From the NCBI RefSeq assembly GCF_000375585.1, contig NZ_AQWP01000004.1:186001-250000 (forward strand): a stretch of DNA of 64,000 nucleotides, given 5' to 3'. The DNA comes from Sinorhizobium meliloti 4H41. Its GTDB lineage: Bacteria > Pseudomonadota > Alphaproteobacteria > Rhizobiales > Rhizobiaceae. Both the position numbers and the translations under genes were made by a program. Position 1 is the first letter of the stretch. Every line of letters starts with the position of its first letter. The notes under the pieces are model-generated. The model saw only the letters and a program-made list of their open reading frames with translations, searched no databases and was not told where the DNA came from. Positions 34,043 to 42,958 of the stretch are shown one piece after another.

Positions 34043-34339
34043 GCTAAGCAGTGTCGTCCGGTGCAAGACATGCATGGGAAGGGCCAAACCCACCGACCGG
34101 CCACTCGCAACAGCCACGCCATCGGCGCTGTGTGAACACGCTGCAGCGTTGCGAGGCCGATGTGCCTGGCTTTTCTTGCGGGCGCATTGAATACTTGGTG
34201 ATCCCGTGCGACTTTCGAAGCGCATAATGGGAGCCTCTTCCGTGAGGTAGCTCTAGTTCACCGGCGGCCGGGCAGGTGATTTCCCAATTTGGGCCGCTTG
34301 CGGCCAAATCCGAATGTTTCCAAGCGAAAGGACCACGCA
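34043..34339. other. Intergenic stretch, no feature found
   Basis: A 297-base gap between the S8 protease and the VOC gene. I see no convincing short gene, repeat copy or strong hairpin in it. Confidence 0.5.
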
Positions 34340-34813
34340 ATGGCGAAGAATACGATTTGCCTATGGTACGATAAGGACGCCGAGGCTGCAGCTCGTTTCT
34401 ACTGTGAGATCTTTCCTGACAGCGCGGTGCATGCCGTGCACCGCGCACCCGGTGACTACCCCGCGGGCAAAGAGGGCGACGTGCTGACGGTGGACTTCAC
34501 CGTTGCGGGCATTCCCTGTATCGGCCTCAACGGAGGTCCCGCATTCAAGCACAACGAGGCTTTCTCCTTCCAGATCGCCACCGACGATCAGGAAGAGACC
34601 GATCGCTACTGGAATGCCATCGTCGGCAATGGCGGCAAGGAAAGCGCCTGCGGCTGGTGCAAGGACAAATGGGGAATTTCCTGGCAGATCACTCCGCGCG
34701 TGCTGACCGACGCAATGGCGGCCGGCGGCGACGAAGCAAAGCGAGCGTTCGAGGCGATGATGGACATGAAAAAAATAGACGTCGCTGCAATCGAGGCTGC
34801 GCGGCGCGGTTGA
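34340..34813 (+). CDS. VOC/PhnB-like family protein
   Basis: A 157-residue protein of the PhnB-like (3-demethylubiquinone-9 methyltransferase-like, glyoxalase fold) family. It begins MAKNTICLWYDKDAEAAARFYCEIFPDS and contains FTVAGIPCIGLNGGPAFKHNEAFSFQI and CGWCKDKWGISWQITPRVL. AAAGGACCACGCA precedes the ATG at 34340; a longer frame upstream lacks similarity. Members are usually metal-binding or resistance-like proteins of unclear function. Confidence 0.88.
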   Translation: MAKNTICLWYDKDAEAAARFYCEIFPDSAVHAVHRAPGDYPAGKEGDVLTVDFTVAGIPCIGLNGGPAFKHNEAFSFQIATDDQEETDRYWNAIVGNGGKESACGWCKDKWGISWQITPRVLTDAMAAGGDEAKRAFEAMMDMKKIDVAAIEAARRG

Positions 34814-34892
34814 TGCTCCACCGGGACTGCGGCCCGGTTTGCGGCAAGAGCGTCCGCGTGTCCCTGTGCAGACGCTCGGACCGCCAGTTAGC

Positions 34893-34995
34893 TGAGCATT
34901 TCAATGTTTCATGGAAACGTTGAAATGCTCTAACCCTTTGGTCCAACGCACTTCCGGACGGAAAACCGTTACACACTTTTCCTGGAAGTGCTCTA
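34893..34995 (+). repeat. RIME-like repeat, copy E (most complete)
   Basis: Module 1 (TGAGCATTTCAATGTTTCA mirrored by TTGAAATGCTCTA), the linker ACCCTTTGGTCCAAC, and module 2 (GCACTTCCGGACGGAAAACC...CTTTTCCTGGAAGTGCTCTA). The final CTA is the stop codon of the GGDEF-EAL gene. Confidence 0.85.
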
Positions 34996-37182
34996 GAAGG
35001 AGGTTCCTTGAGCCTTGTCTGTCCCAAGAAGCTGACGAAGTGAACTCTTCGGCATCGGTTTGGACAAATGGAAGCCCTGCAATTCGTCGCAGCCAAGCTT
35101 GCGCAGGATTTCGCTCTGCTCCTCGGTCTCCACGCCTTCGGCGGTGATGCGCAGGCCTTTCGCATGTGCGACGCCGACGATGGACTGCACGACCGCCACA
35201 CCGCCACCGGGCCGGTCGAAGGCGTGGACGAAAGAGCGATCGATCTTGATCCGGTCGACCTCCAGGCGCTGCAGCCGCCCAAATGAGGAGAAGCCCGTAC
35301 CGAAATCGTCAAGTGCGAACTTGACGCCGAACTCGCGTAGCGCCGTGATGTTTTTTTCGCAGACGCCGGCTTCGTCGAGGAGAGCCGTTTCGGTGATCTC
35401 GAGCTCCAGTCTCGACGGCTCGACCCCGAACTGCCGCAGCAGTGAGAGAACCTGAGCGGCATAATGCCGTTGTCCAAGCTCGACCGCGGAGACGTTCACT
35501 GCGATGTCGAGGCCCGGAAATTCGCGCGCCGTTGAACAGGCTTCCTTCAGCACGAAAGCGCCGAGCCGATCGATGAGGCCGGCAGTCTCCGCAAGCGAAA
35601 CGAAGGCATCCGGTGCTATGTTGCCCTTGCTCGGATGCCGCCAGCGAATTAGAGCTTCCAGCGAGCTTATCTCGTGGGACTGCGCCGAATATACGGGCTG
35701 GTAGAAAACCTCGAGCTGATTGCCTGCATCCAGCGCCGCTCGCAGATCCTGTTCCAGATCCCGCTTCGTCCTGATCAGTTCGTCCATGTGGGGGCCAAAC
35801 ACTGCGTACCGGTTCCGCCCGGCCGACTTGGCGTGGTAAAGCGCGATATCGGCCTTCCGCGTGATCTCGACGGGATCGGCGCCATTCCCGGTCGAGACGG
35901 CCACACCTATCGAAAGTCCGATGAGAATCGGCTGTCCGTCTATCTCGAAAGGCCGGCGGATCGAAGCGATCAGCGAGTCACAGAGCTTCTCCACCTGGTC
36001 CTGGCGGGTGCGTTCGACGATGATGGTAAACTCATCGCCACCAATTCTGGAAATGGCGGCACCAGCAGCGGTTTCCTTAAGCCGCTTCGCGACCTCGATC
36101 ATCAGCCGATCGCCAACAGGATGGCCGAGCGTGTCGTTCACTTGCTTGAAGCGGTCGAGATCGAGGTACAGGAGAGCATTGGCTTGATCGATTGTCGACG
36201 TAGCGACGACCCGCGCCAGCAGACCGTTGAAAGACGCACGGTTGGCGAGTCCCGTCAACGGATCGTGACGCGCCAGATGGTTGAGCTCCGCCTGGCTTTC
36301 CTGCAGACGTCTCGACCGCCTCCGCAATACGATACTGAGCGCGCTGGTGAGGGCAAAGAGGAGGGCGCCGGCGATCAGAAGCACCGGCGCCGTGGCCTTC
36401 ATCACATCGGCACCGGGCCTGAACGGGAGCCAGGAGAAATACCCTATCGTTTCTCCGGACGATGAAACGATCGGAGCATAGGACCGCTGCCGACCGAGTT
36501 CCGGCAAAACAGAAAAGCGCAGGTCCTCGAAACCATAATCCTCACCGAGATGGGTCAGGAGATCGCCGTCGAGAAAGCGGACCGCCAAGTGCAGAAATTC
36601 CCTGCCGGGCTCCTGAACGATATCACCGGTGTCCGACACGATCGGCTTCACGCTGATAATCGCCGGGCGGCCCTCGATGCGTACGAGATCGCTCTCGCCG
36701 ATGGACAGCACCTGCTCGCTCGTTCCTTCCTCGTCGCCTGCTGCGAGCCTCTCTTGCAGCTTGGCGATCAGCGGCATTGCTTCGGGTTCTATGTTGCTGA
36801 AAGCTCCGTCGGTCCGGCCGGCAAGAAAGGCGTATAACGGCTTACGGTCCGGACTGATGACGAATGCGCCGTCGTGTCGGAAATAGCTGTTCATCCAGCT
36901 GCCCAGGTTGGAATCGACCCACCGCGAATCCCATTCCTGCGAAACTTTTCTGACGGCGTCATCCCAGACGGTGACGCTCTCCTGATCATGGGCGATGCTG
37001 CCTTGCATCTTGGAGATGACAAGCTCGACGAGGTGTTGCTGCCGCTTCACCGCCACAGCGTCCGATTGCTGCGCCGACCAGCGGACGGCCAGGTATATGC
37101 CTCCCATCAAAGCCATTGCGATGGCCAAGGGCAGCATCCACCTGAAAACCGCGACTTTGCCAGCCACAAACCTCATCCGCAC
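34993..37182 (-). CDS. CHASE4-GGDEF-EAL cyclic-di-GMP enzyme
   Basis: A 729-residue inner-membrane protein. A first membrane helix (about 14-33), a periplasmic CHASE4-like sensor (40-255) and a second helix (262-287) are followed by a GGDEF domain with intact GGDEF (381-385) and an EAL domain with SLEALIRWRHP (EAL 509-511), DDFGTGFSSFGRL and KIDRSFV. The inhibitory RxxD I-site before GGDEF is absent (GAAISRIGGDEF). Both diguanylate cyclase and phosphodiesterase motifs look intact, so net activity cannot be told. The stop codon is provided by the RIME repeat end. Confidence 0.9.
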   Translation of the reverse strand: MRMRFVAGKVAVFRWMLPLAIAMALMGGIYLAVRWSAQQSDAVAVKRQQHLVELVISKMQGSIAHDQESVTVWDDAVRKVSQEWDSRWVDSNLGSWMNSYFRHDGAFVISPDRKPLYAFLAGRTDGAFSNIEPEAMPLIAKLQERLAAGDEEGTSEQVLSIGESDLVRIEGRPAIISVKPIVSDTGDIVQEPGREFLHLAVRFLDGDLLTHLGEDYGFEDLRFSVLPELGRQRSYAPIVSSSGETIGYFSWLPFRPGADVMKATAPVLLIAGALLFALTSALSIVLRRRSRRLQESQAELNHLARHDPLTGLANRASFNGLLARVVATSTIDQANALLYLDLDRFKQVNDTLGHPVGDRLMIEVAKRLKETAAGAAISRIGGDEFTIIVERTRQDQVEKLCDSLIASIRRPFEIDGQPILIGLSIGVAVSTGNGADPVEITRKADIALYHAKSAGRNRYAVFGPHMDELIRTKRDLEQDLRAALDAGNQLEVFYQPVYSAQSHEISSLEALIRWRHPSKGNIAPDAFVSLAETAGLIDRLGAFVLKEACSTAREFPGLDIAVNVSAVELGQRHYAAQVLSLLRQFGVEPSRLELEITETALLDEAGVCEKNITALREFGVKFALDDFGTGFSSFGRLQRLEVDRIKIDRSFVHAFDRPGGGVAVVQSIVGVAHAKGLRITAEGVETEEQSEILRKLGCDELQGFHLSKPMPKSSLRQLLGTDKAQGTSF

Positions 37183-37379
37183 TCCTCCTGATAGGGCTGC
37201 TCATCATTGAGCTGAACGTCTTAAAACGGCGTAAGCTTCGCACGTGCCCTTCGGCATCTCACGATCTAAACGCCTGTTGAGATTCATGCAGCAGCTCAAA
37301 GTGCTACAGCGACCTTTGCATTTCATAAAACGCGCGGCGCTGTAGGAAGCTTTTCGGAGACTGCAATCTCTCCCTTACG

Positions 37380-37407
37380 CTCATCCCTGTGCTTGTCACA
37401 GGATGAG
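37380..37407. repeat. Short imperfect palindrome
   Basis: CTCATCCCTGTG - CTTGT - CACAGGATGAG: 11 paired bases with one bulged C. Short hairpins with the core CCTGTGCTTGTCACAGG recur, to my memory, in rhizobial intergenic DNA. It lies 46 bp past the stop of the gene at 37453 (minus) and could serve as its terminator. Confidence 0.45.
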
Positions 37408-37452
37408 GCGATCAAACAAGCGGCGCCGGGTGATCCCAATCTCAACAGGCCC

Positions 37453-39630
37453 TTAGTCCGCTTTGACCGTGCTTTCCCTATCCGCACGCTTGCTTCTCCG
37501 CATGGCGTATCCGGGTGCGATCTTCGGATGGGCGAGTTTCAAAGACCGAGGCAATTCGTCTGAAAGCGCCTCGCGGACGGCGTCGCCCATCCCGAATACC
37601 ACGAAATCCGCCTGCAGCGATTCAACGGGCTGGTCTCTTTCGGCTGTGTCCGGCCGGCCATCCTCTTGCCACAGAACGATTCCGATGCGCGCCGCAGGGG
37701 CCATGCGTTTCAGCCGACGCACGGTAAACTTGGCATGTCTCATGAAATCCCGGTCGAGAACGCTCAGGACGACGGCGTTTCGCCCTTCGAGCTTCAAAGC
37801 TTTTATATTGCCGGCCTTAAGAACGTCGTGGCCGGCGTGGGCCGCCTCCGCGCCCTGGATCCAAAGGGTTTGGGCGAGCATCGATGCGGCAACATCATCG
37901 AGATCACTGCGCCCTCCGACGCACAGGACGGACTTGCCGTCGCCGAGGGGAAGATCATATTCGTCCGCATCATCATCATCACCATTTTCCTGCGCTTGCG
38001 CGCCCGTTTCCTCCTCCCCCTCCTCTTCGCCGGCAATCTCCTCGAGATTGGCGATGAGGGTGTTCGCACTCTGGGCAATCTGAGCCGCCTGGGCGTTTGT
38101 CAGGGCGCCCCGTGCGCGGTCCCGCTCCGCCAGGAGCAGTGCGGGAATAGCAACCGTGTCGTAGAACTCGACGAGATACTTCTCCTCCAGCATGTCTTCC
38201 GCATTGTCCGTCGCCTCATCCGGATCTCCGGCGAGCAGACGCTGATAGAGGCGCTCCTTCGGATCGAGCACAGGCTCGTTGCCCAGCAGGATCTCCAGAA
38301 ACTCGAACTGCGGGACGTGGCGACCGAGAACGACAAGGCACACGGTGAGCGGCGTCGACAGCACCAGTCCGACCGGCCCCCAGAGCCATGCCCAGAAGAT
38401 CGCCGCGACGATGATCGCAAGCGGCGACAAACCGGTGCGGGAACCGTAAAGCCAAGGCTCGACGACATTGTTGCTCACGAGTTCGAGGACAATGAACAAG
38501 GCCGCCGTCCAGACGAGCAGGCTCCATCCAGGTGTCGCGGCAAACGCCAGGAACAACGGCAGAGCCGCAGCGATGACAGGCCCGATATAGGGGACGAAGC
38601 GCAATACGATGGCGAGCATCCCCCAGAGGACCGCATTGGGGATTCCGAGCAGCGAAAGGCCGATGGCCAGCGGAATGCCGTAGGTGATGTTCACGACCAA
38701 CTGCATGAGCAGGTACCGGCCGACGCGAGCGCCCGCGTCCTGAAGTGCTTCGGTCGTTCGGTGCAGGTCACCGTAGCCGACCAGCCGAATGAAGCGGTCG
38801 CGCAGCTCCTCCCTCTCGAACAGCATGAAGATGACCACGACGATGACGAGGCCGGTCGTCGCCAAGGGCCCAAGCAGAGGATTGATGATATTCTTCAGTG
38901 TTTCGACCGGCCGCTGCGGAGAGAAAATCTCCACGAGCAACGGCTGGGTCTCCGGCGCCGGTTCGGGTGAGGCGCGCACCTCGGGTTCGGGCCGGCTGAT
39001 CTCCGTGCTGATCCTCTCTATGACGCGGCCAATCCGTTCAAGGATCTGGCTTTCCGATCCGGTCTCCTTCAGGGTCCTGACCTTCTCGACGATGTTGTAC
39101 TGATAGGTCGGCAGGTTCTGAGCCACCTCGCTCACTTGCATGGCTATGACCGCGCCGAATGCGGACAGGAACAGAAAAGCCGTCGTCACCGTCCCGACGA
39201 CGGCCACCGAACGGGGACAACCGACTCGACGCAGCCTCGAAACCAGCGGCGCGAGCGCAAAGGTGAGCAGAATGGCGATGGCCAGCGGCAGGAAGACGTC
39301 GCGGGCAAAATAGAGGACGGCAACCGTGGCAGCGGTTGCGACGAGGGTCGGTAGACGTGACGGCTGCGCCGCGGCTGCTGCGCCGCGCGCAAACGCGATT
39401 TGCTGCAGGCCGCCTGCGGCGGCTGCACGATCCTGGTCGACGCCACGCGAGAACTTCAGCACCACACCCTCCACCACATCACCCGGCGGTCGACCTGGTT
39501 GCGACCGGCAGGCAAGAACCTTGTTCGCAAGTAGGTAGGGCAGTGTTTGGCGCCGCCCAGCAGACGCTCCCTTGTAAGGAGCCGCAGCGGTTGCCGTTTC
39601 CTGTGCCAAAGCAAAGCCCCGCACCAGCAT
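37453..39630 (-). CDS. AI-2E family (PerM-like) permease with large C-terminal extension
   Basis: A protein of up to 725 residues. After an N-terminal ~95-residue Ala/Arg-rich segment of doubtful status comes the AI-2E_transport/PerM core: ~8 helices from RLPTLVATAATVAVLYFARDVFLPLAIAILLTFALAPLV to LWGPVGLVLSTPLTVCLVVLGRHV (about residues 93-465). PerM homologues are about 350 residues; this one has another ~260 cytoplasmic residues with an acidic Glu/Asp-rich spacer (about 565-595) and a folded tail (SVLCVGGRSDLDDVAASMLAQTLWIQG). A GTG at 39462, preceded by GGAGGGTGTG, may be the true start, giving 669 residues. Transport substrate unknown. Confidence 0.75.
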   Translation of the reverse strand: MLVRGFALAQETATAAAPYKGASAGRRQTLPYLLANKVLACRSQPGRPPGDVVEGVVLKFSRGVDQDRAAAAGGLQQIAFARGAAAAAQPSRLPTLVATAATVAVLYFARDVFLPLAIAILLTFALAPLVSRLRRVGCPRSVAVVGTVTTAFLFLSAFGAVIAMQVSEVAQNLPTYQYNIVEKVRTLKETGSESQILERIGRVIERISTEISRPEPEVRASPEPAPETQPLLVEIFSPQRPVETLKNIINPLLGPLATTGLVIVVVIFMLFEREELRDRFIRLVGYGDLHRTTEALQDAGARVGRYLLMQLVVNITYGIPLAIGLSLLGIPNAVLWGMLAIVLRFVPYIGPVIAAALPLFLAFAATPGWSLLVWTAALFIVLELVSNNVVEPWLYGSRTGLSPLAIIVAAIFWAWLWGPVGLVLSTPLTVCLVVLGRHVPQFEFLEILLGNEPVLDPKERLYQRLLAGDPDEATDNAEDMLEEKYLVEFYDTVAIPALLLAERDRARGALTNAQAAQIAQSANTLIANLEEIAGEEEGEEETGAQAQENGDDDDADEYDLPLGDGKSVLCVGGRSDLDDVAASMLAQTLWIQGAEAAHAGHDVLKAGNIKALKLEGRNAVVLSVLDRDFMRHAKFTVRRLKRMAPAARIGIVLWQEDGRPDTAERDQPVESLQADFVVFGMGDAVREALSDELPRSLKLAHPKIAPGYAMRRSKRADRESTVKAD

Positions 39631-39651
39631 GGTGGCCGCAGCGTCGCGCCG

Positions 39652-39676
39652 GGAACCATTCTGCGCCCGGCGTGTT
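39652..39676 (+). promoter_or_regulatory. Candidate EcfG/RpoE2 general-stress promoter
   Basis: GGAAC (39652-39656), 16 bases, then TGTT (39673-39676). This fits the Sinorhizobium RpoE2 pattern GGAAC-N18-TT. It lies 45 bases before the ATG at 39721 and would drive that gene and the general stress gene after it. Confidence 0.55.
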
Positions 39677-39720
39677 TCTGCGACGGGGGATCAATCGCGG
39701 TCTTCTGAAGAGGTAACCAC

Positions 39721-40035
39721 ATGAAAAATATGATCATTGCCGCGGCAGCACTGATGAGCGCCGTGGCCACGACTTCACTCGCGCAGACGACACCTTCAGC
39801 GGAAGGAGAAACGCCTGCTGTCGCAACGCCCGATTCTGAGAACCCGACGGCACCGGTCGAAGGCGCGAACAGCTTTACTGAAGCGCAAGCAAAGGAACGG
39901 ATCGAAGAGGCCGGATACACCGAGGTCAGCGGATTGAAGCTCGACGACAAGGGTGTGTGGCAGGCAACTGCGATGAAGGAGGGCAAATCCGTTTCGGTCG
40001 CTCTCGACTACCAGGGCAACGTGACGGCGCAGTAG
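39721..40035 (+). CDS. Small exported PepSY-like protein
   Basis: A 104-residue protein with a signal peptide (MIIAAAALMSAVATTSLA, then QTT), a Pro/Thr/Glu-rich linker and a C-terminal ~55-residue domain. That domain (FTEAQAKERIEEAGYTEVSGLKLDDKGVWQATAMKEGKSVSVALDYQGNV) looks like a single PepSY-type module, common in rhizobial periplasmic proteins. Starts 33 bp before the next gene ends the gap, so the two form a likely operon under the stress promoter candidate at 39652. Confidence 0.75.
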   Translation: MKNMIIAAAALMSAVATTSLAQTTPSAEGETPAVATPDSENPTAPVEGANSFTEAQAKERIEEAGYTEVSGLKLDDKGVWQATAMKEGKSVSVALDYQGNVTAQ

Positions 40036-40068
40036 TCCACAGACTCCAAAGGAAAAGGGAGAACGAAT

Positions 40069-40674
40069 ATGAGAACCGTAACAGGGCTCTTTGACGACTA
40101 TGCAGATGCTCGCGAAGCCGTAAGCGATCTGGAAACGGCAGGCGTTCCTTCAGACAACATCAGCATCGTCGCGAACAATACGGGAGATCGCTACTCATCG
40201 GACGGCTCGAACGCGGCCGAAGGGGCCGGTGCCGGAGCTGGCCTCGGCGCTGCCGGAGGCGGCGTCGTCGGCCTTCTGACGGGCCTTGGCCTTATGGCCA
40301 TTCCTGGAGTTGGCCCAGTGGTGGCTGCGGGCTGGCTTGCCTCCACCGCGGCCGGTGCGGCCGCCGGCGCAATCGCCGGAGGCGCAGCCGGTGGCCTGAT
40401 CGGTGCGCTGACGGAATCCGGCGTCGATGAAGAAGACGCCCACGTCTACGCCGAAGGCGTTCGCAGAGGGGGCACTCTGGTCACGGCAAGGGTCGAGGAC
40501 AGTGTCGCACCCCGAGCAGAAGCGATCCTGAAACAGCGCAAAATCGTAGATCCTGCGGCCCGCAGAAGCATCTATGCCCAGGAAGGATGGTCACGTTTCG
40601 ACGAAAATGCCGATCCGTACACGCTCGATCAGGTCGAACGGGAGCGTGAGCGGTACCGCGGCATGATGCCATAA
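40069..40674 (+). CDS. General stress protein (YflT-like N-terminus, glycine-zipper core)
   Basis: A 201-residue protein. The N-terminus MRTVTGLFDDYADAREAVSDLETAGVPSDNISIVANN matches the heat-induced/general stress YflT domain. The middle is very rich in Gly and Ala and hydrophobic (about 50-115: GAGAGLGAAGGGVVGLLTGLG, AAGAAAGAIAGGAAGG), a glycine-zipper-like region. The rest (DEEDAHVYAEGVRRGGTLVTARVED) resembles the second half of the same family. The AAGGGAGAACGAAT sequence precedes the ATG. Likely stress-induced; molecular role unknown. Confidence 0.8.
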   Translation: MRTVTGLFDDYADAREAVSDLETAGVPSDNISIVANNTGDRYSSDGSNAAEGAGAGAGLGAAGGGVVGLLTGLGLMAIPGVGPVVAAGWLASTAAGAAAGAIAGGAAGGLIGALTESGVDEEDAHVYAEGVRRGGTLVTARVEDSVAPRAEAILKQRKIVDPAARRSIYAQEGWSRFDENADPYTLDQVERERERYRGMMP

Positions 40675-40704
40675 CGGCAGGGCTGACGTCCGCCGCTGCG
40701 GGGG

Positions 40705-40729
40705 CTGCAAGGGCGGCCGGCCCTCGCAG
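40705..40729. terminator. Weak hairpin after the stress gene
   Basis: CTGCAAGGGC and GCCCTCGCAG can pair with one mismatch around a 5-nt loop. No T run follows. Low-confidence terminator between the convergent genes ending at 40674 and 40798. Confidence 0.3.
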
Positions 40730-40797
40730 CTATCTCCGCGGCCGTCGAGCAAAATCGGTAGCGCACGCGCGCGCCCGATGCTTCTTCCGGGGCGTGC

Positions 40798-41085
40798 TCA
40801 CTTGATCTTCAGAAGCAGCATCTTGCCGGCCATGGTAATGCCGTGAGCCGACTCCTCGGGCGGAACATCCGTATCGAGCGCCTTCACGAGGTTGTGCTCG
40901 CGCAGCTCGTTCAGGGTCGCGGTCGTCAGGAACTTGATCTTCTGCGGCCGTTCCTTGAACCGGTCCTTCCTTGCATAGGTGACCTGGGCATTCAGGTGCG
41001 TCCACCTCTTCCCACCCTGGGGATGGACGTCACCGTCCTTGGCAAGCTTAAGGCCCCGGATCTGCGTTGGCGTCAATTCAATCAT
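40798..41085 (-). CDS. Conserved hypothetical protein coupled to a desaturase
   Basis: A 95-residue basic soluble protein beginning MIELTPTQIRGLKLAKDGDV. No signal peptide, membrane helix or recognised domain; the middle has TYARKDRFKERPQKIKFLTTATLNELREHNLV. The ATG overlaps the TGA of the desaturase gene (ATGA), and the binding site is weak, so it is probably translated by coupling. I do not recognise a function. Confidence 0.65.
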   Translation of the reverse strand: MIELTPTQIRGLKLAKDGDVHPQGGKRWTHLNAQVTYARKDRFKERPQKIKFLTTATLNELREHNLVKALDTDVPPEESAHGITMAGKMLLLKIK

Positions 41086-42152
41086 GTCGTCGTCTTTCGT
41101 ACATCTTCGGTAAGGGAGCGGCGCAGCGACCCTGCGGCGTCGCGGAATGAAACCAGCCTCCGGCGCCGGTCGTCCCAGAGCACGAGCCGGACGCATTTGA
41201 GGCTGTCCCACAAGGTGATCCGGCCGATGCCGGCAAGTTGCGGATGGTCACGCAGTACTTCCGGCAGACGGTAATAGGGGATCCGGCTGGACAGGTGGTG
41301 CACGTGATGAATGCCTATATTGCCGGTGAGCCACCGCAGCACCGGCGGAAGATCGTAATGCGAGGCGCCATGCAGCGCCGCCTGAGGAAACCGCCAATCC
41401 TCGCCCGCCGACCAGTGAGTCTCCTCGAACTGGTGCTGCACATAGAAGAGCCAAACGCCGGCTGCACCTGCGAGCAGCACGACCGGAAGATGGATCAGGA
41501 GAAAAGGTCCCAACCCGACGGCCCACACCATCAAGCCGGCCAACGTAACGATCGCAAGATTCGTCCCCATGGTCGAAATCCAAGGCACAGCACCCGAGTT
41601 CATCATCCCGAACGGCAGGCGTTGCTTGAACAGGAAGAGCCAGGCCGGGCCGATGCCGAACATGACGAGCGGGTGCCGGTACAGCCGGTAGCCGAGGCGC
41701 TTCATCGGCGAAAGGGCACGGTACTCGGCAATGGTCAGCGTGGTGATGTCACCAACCCCGCGTTGGTCGAGATTGCCCGCAGTCGCATGATGGGCGGCGT
41801 GTGCACGCCGCCAATAGTCGTAAGGGGTCAGGGTCAAGACCCCGAGCACGCGGCCGGTCCAGTCATCGAGCCCCCGACGGGCGAAAAACGAGCCGTGGCC
41901 GCAATCGTGCTGGATCATGAACAATCGGAGCAGGAAGGCGCTGGCAGGAAGGATCGCGATCAGCCCGGGCCAGAAGCCGTTGACCAGCGAAAAGCAGGCC
42001 GCTGCCCAGAAGATGGCGAAGGGAACGAGAGTGACGAACAGTTCGAAGGCGCTACGCCCCAGACGGGGCTGCCGGTATTTCGCCAGCGTCTTCAACCACG
42101 CTCCAGCATTGTCCTCAACAAGTGAAGCGGGTGGATAGACATGTGCGCTCAT
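41082..42152 (-). CDS. Membrane fatty acid desaturase
   Basis: A 356-residue integral membrane di-iron desaturase. The three histidine boxes are HDCGH (82-86), HAAHH (118-122) and HHVHH (282-286), with membrane helices between and before them. It should introduce a double bond into acyl chains of membrane lipids, a typical cold or stress adaptation. Start at MSAHVYPPAS is preferred by similarity; a longer frame (42200) exists and the binding site is weak (GGACCGGTTATA). Confidence 0.9.
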   Translation of the reverse strand: MSAHVYPPASLVEDNAGAWLKTLAKYRQPRLGRSAFELFVTLVPFAIFWAAACFSLVNGFWPGLIAILPASAFLLRLFMIQHDCGHGSFFARRGLDDWTGRVLGVLTLTPYDYWRRAHAAHHATAGNLDQRGVGDITTLTIAEYRALSPMKRLGYRLYRHPLVMFGIGPAWLFLFKQRLPFGMMNSGAVPWISTMGTNLAIVTLAGLMVWAVGLGPFLLIHLPVVLLAGAAGVWLFYVQHQFEETHWSAGEDWRFPQAALHGASHYDLPPVLRWLTGNIGIHHVHHLSSRIPYYRLPEVLRDHPQLAGIGRITLWDSLKCVRLVLWDDRRRRLVSFRDAAGSLRRSLTEDVRKTTT

Positions 42153-42238
42153 TATAACCGGTCCGTTTTTCGCTCGCCCCGCGATCATCCGCCAGGGCAA
42201 TGGGCTGCGCCCGTGGAACGGGTGCAGGTATTGAAGTG

Positions 42239-42619
42239 TTACGCCCGGCGGGCTTTGCGGGCCGCATAGCGGCGGTCGCGTTCGGCCTTGCGTGCCGCCT
42301 CGTCGGCGACGACACGCGAGACCCGATCGGCAATTTCTGCCTGGCGGGCTTCGGCTTCAGCCCTTTGCTCGGCCTCGGCAGCCGCGGCCAACGCAGCGGC
42401 TTCTGCCAGGATTCGCTCGTTCTCGGCTGTCTTCAGCGCTTCGCGCTCGGCGCGGCGGGTCTCCCTGGCACGATTGGCCGCTTCGCGCGCAGCCAGTTTC
42501 TCCTGCATTTCAGGGTCGGTCGGCTTGGGAGCGGATGCAAATTTTGTCAGGAGCCGGCGCTTTGCATCTGCCGCGGCATTGCGTCGTTCGGCAAAGCCAT
42601 TGTCGTTCGGGTGTCTCAA
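42239..42619 (-). CDS. DUF6481-family protein
   Basis: A 126-residue very charged, Ala/Arg/Glu-rich, largely helical protein beginning MRHPNDNGFAERRNAAADAKRRLL. The rest is probably coiled coil (EKLAAREAANRARETRRAEREALK). This matches DUF6481, a small rhizobial family of unknown function often found beside cold-shock genes, as here (cold-shock gene 130 bp upstream on the same strand). Confidence 0.7.
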   Translation of the reverse strand: MRHPNDNGFAERRNAAADAKRRLLTKFASAPKPTDPEMQEKLAAREAANRARETRRAEREALKTAENERILAEAAALAAAAEAEQRAEAEARQAEIADRVSRVVADEAARKAERDRRYAARKARRA

Positions 42620-42748
42620 TCGTTGTTCCTTTGATATCGTTTGGTCGCGAAGACCGCCTTAACGGAAAAAGGCCAGACATTCGCCTGGCCTCTTCGAACC
42701 TCTTGCCGCGATGCCAGTACATCCGTGGTCATCAGCGGCGAAAAAGCG

Positions 42749-42958
42749 TCAGGCAGCGCGGAGCTGGCCTGCGGACATCTTGCCCGATTTGTTGTCGCGC
42801 TCGAGCTCGAAGCCAAGCTTCTGACCTTCGACGATCGAATTCATGCCTGCGCGTTCAACAGCAGAGATGTGAACGAACACATCGGCGCTGCCGTCGTCGG
42901 GCTGAATGAAGCCGAAGCCCTTGGTGGAGTTGAACCATTTAACTGTGCCAGTGGTCAT
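42749..42958 (-). CDS. Cold-shock domain protein
   Basis: A 69-residue CspA-family protein: [38 protein letters not shown]... with RNP1 KGFGFIQP and RNP2 VFVHISAV. Start at 42958 follows AAGAAAGGGTTCGTT; an upstream in-frame start adds 15 non-conserved residues. A long A/T-richer stretch lies upstream, as usual for cold-shock leaders. RNA chaperone role expected. Confidence 0.92.
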   Translation of the reverse strand: MTTGTVKWFNSTKGFGFIQPDDGSADVFVHISAVERAGMNSIVEGQKLGFELERDNKSGKMSAGQLRAA

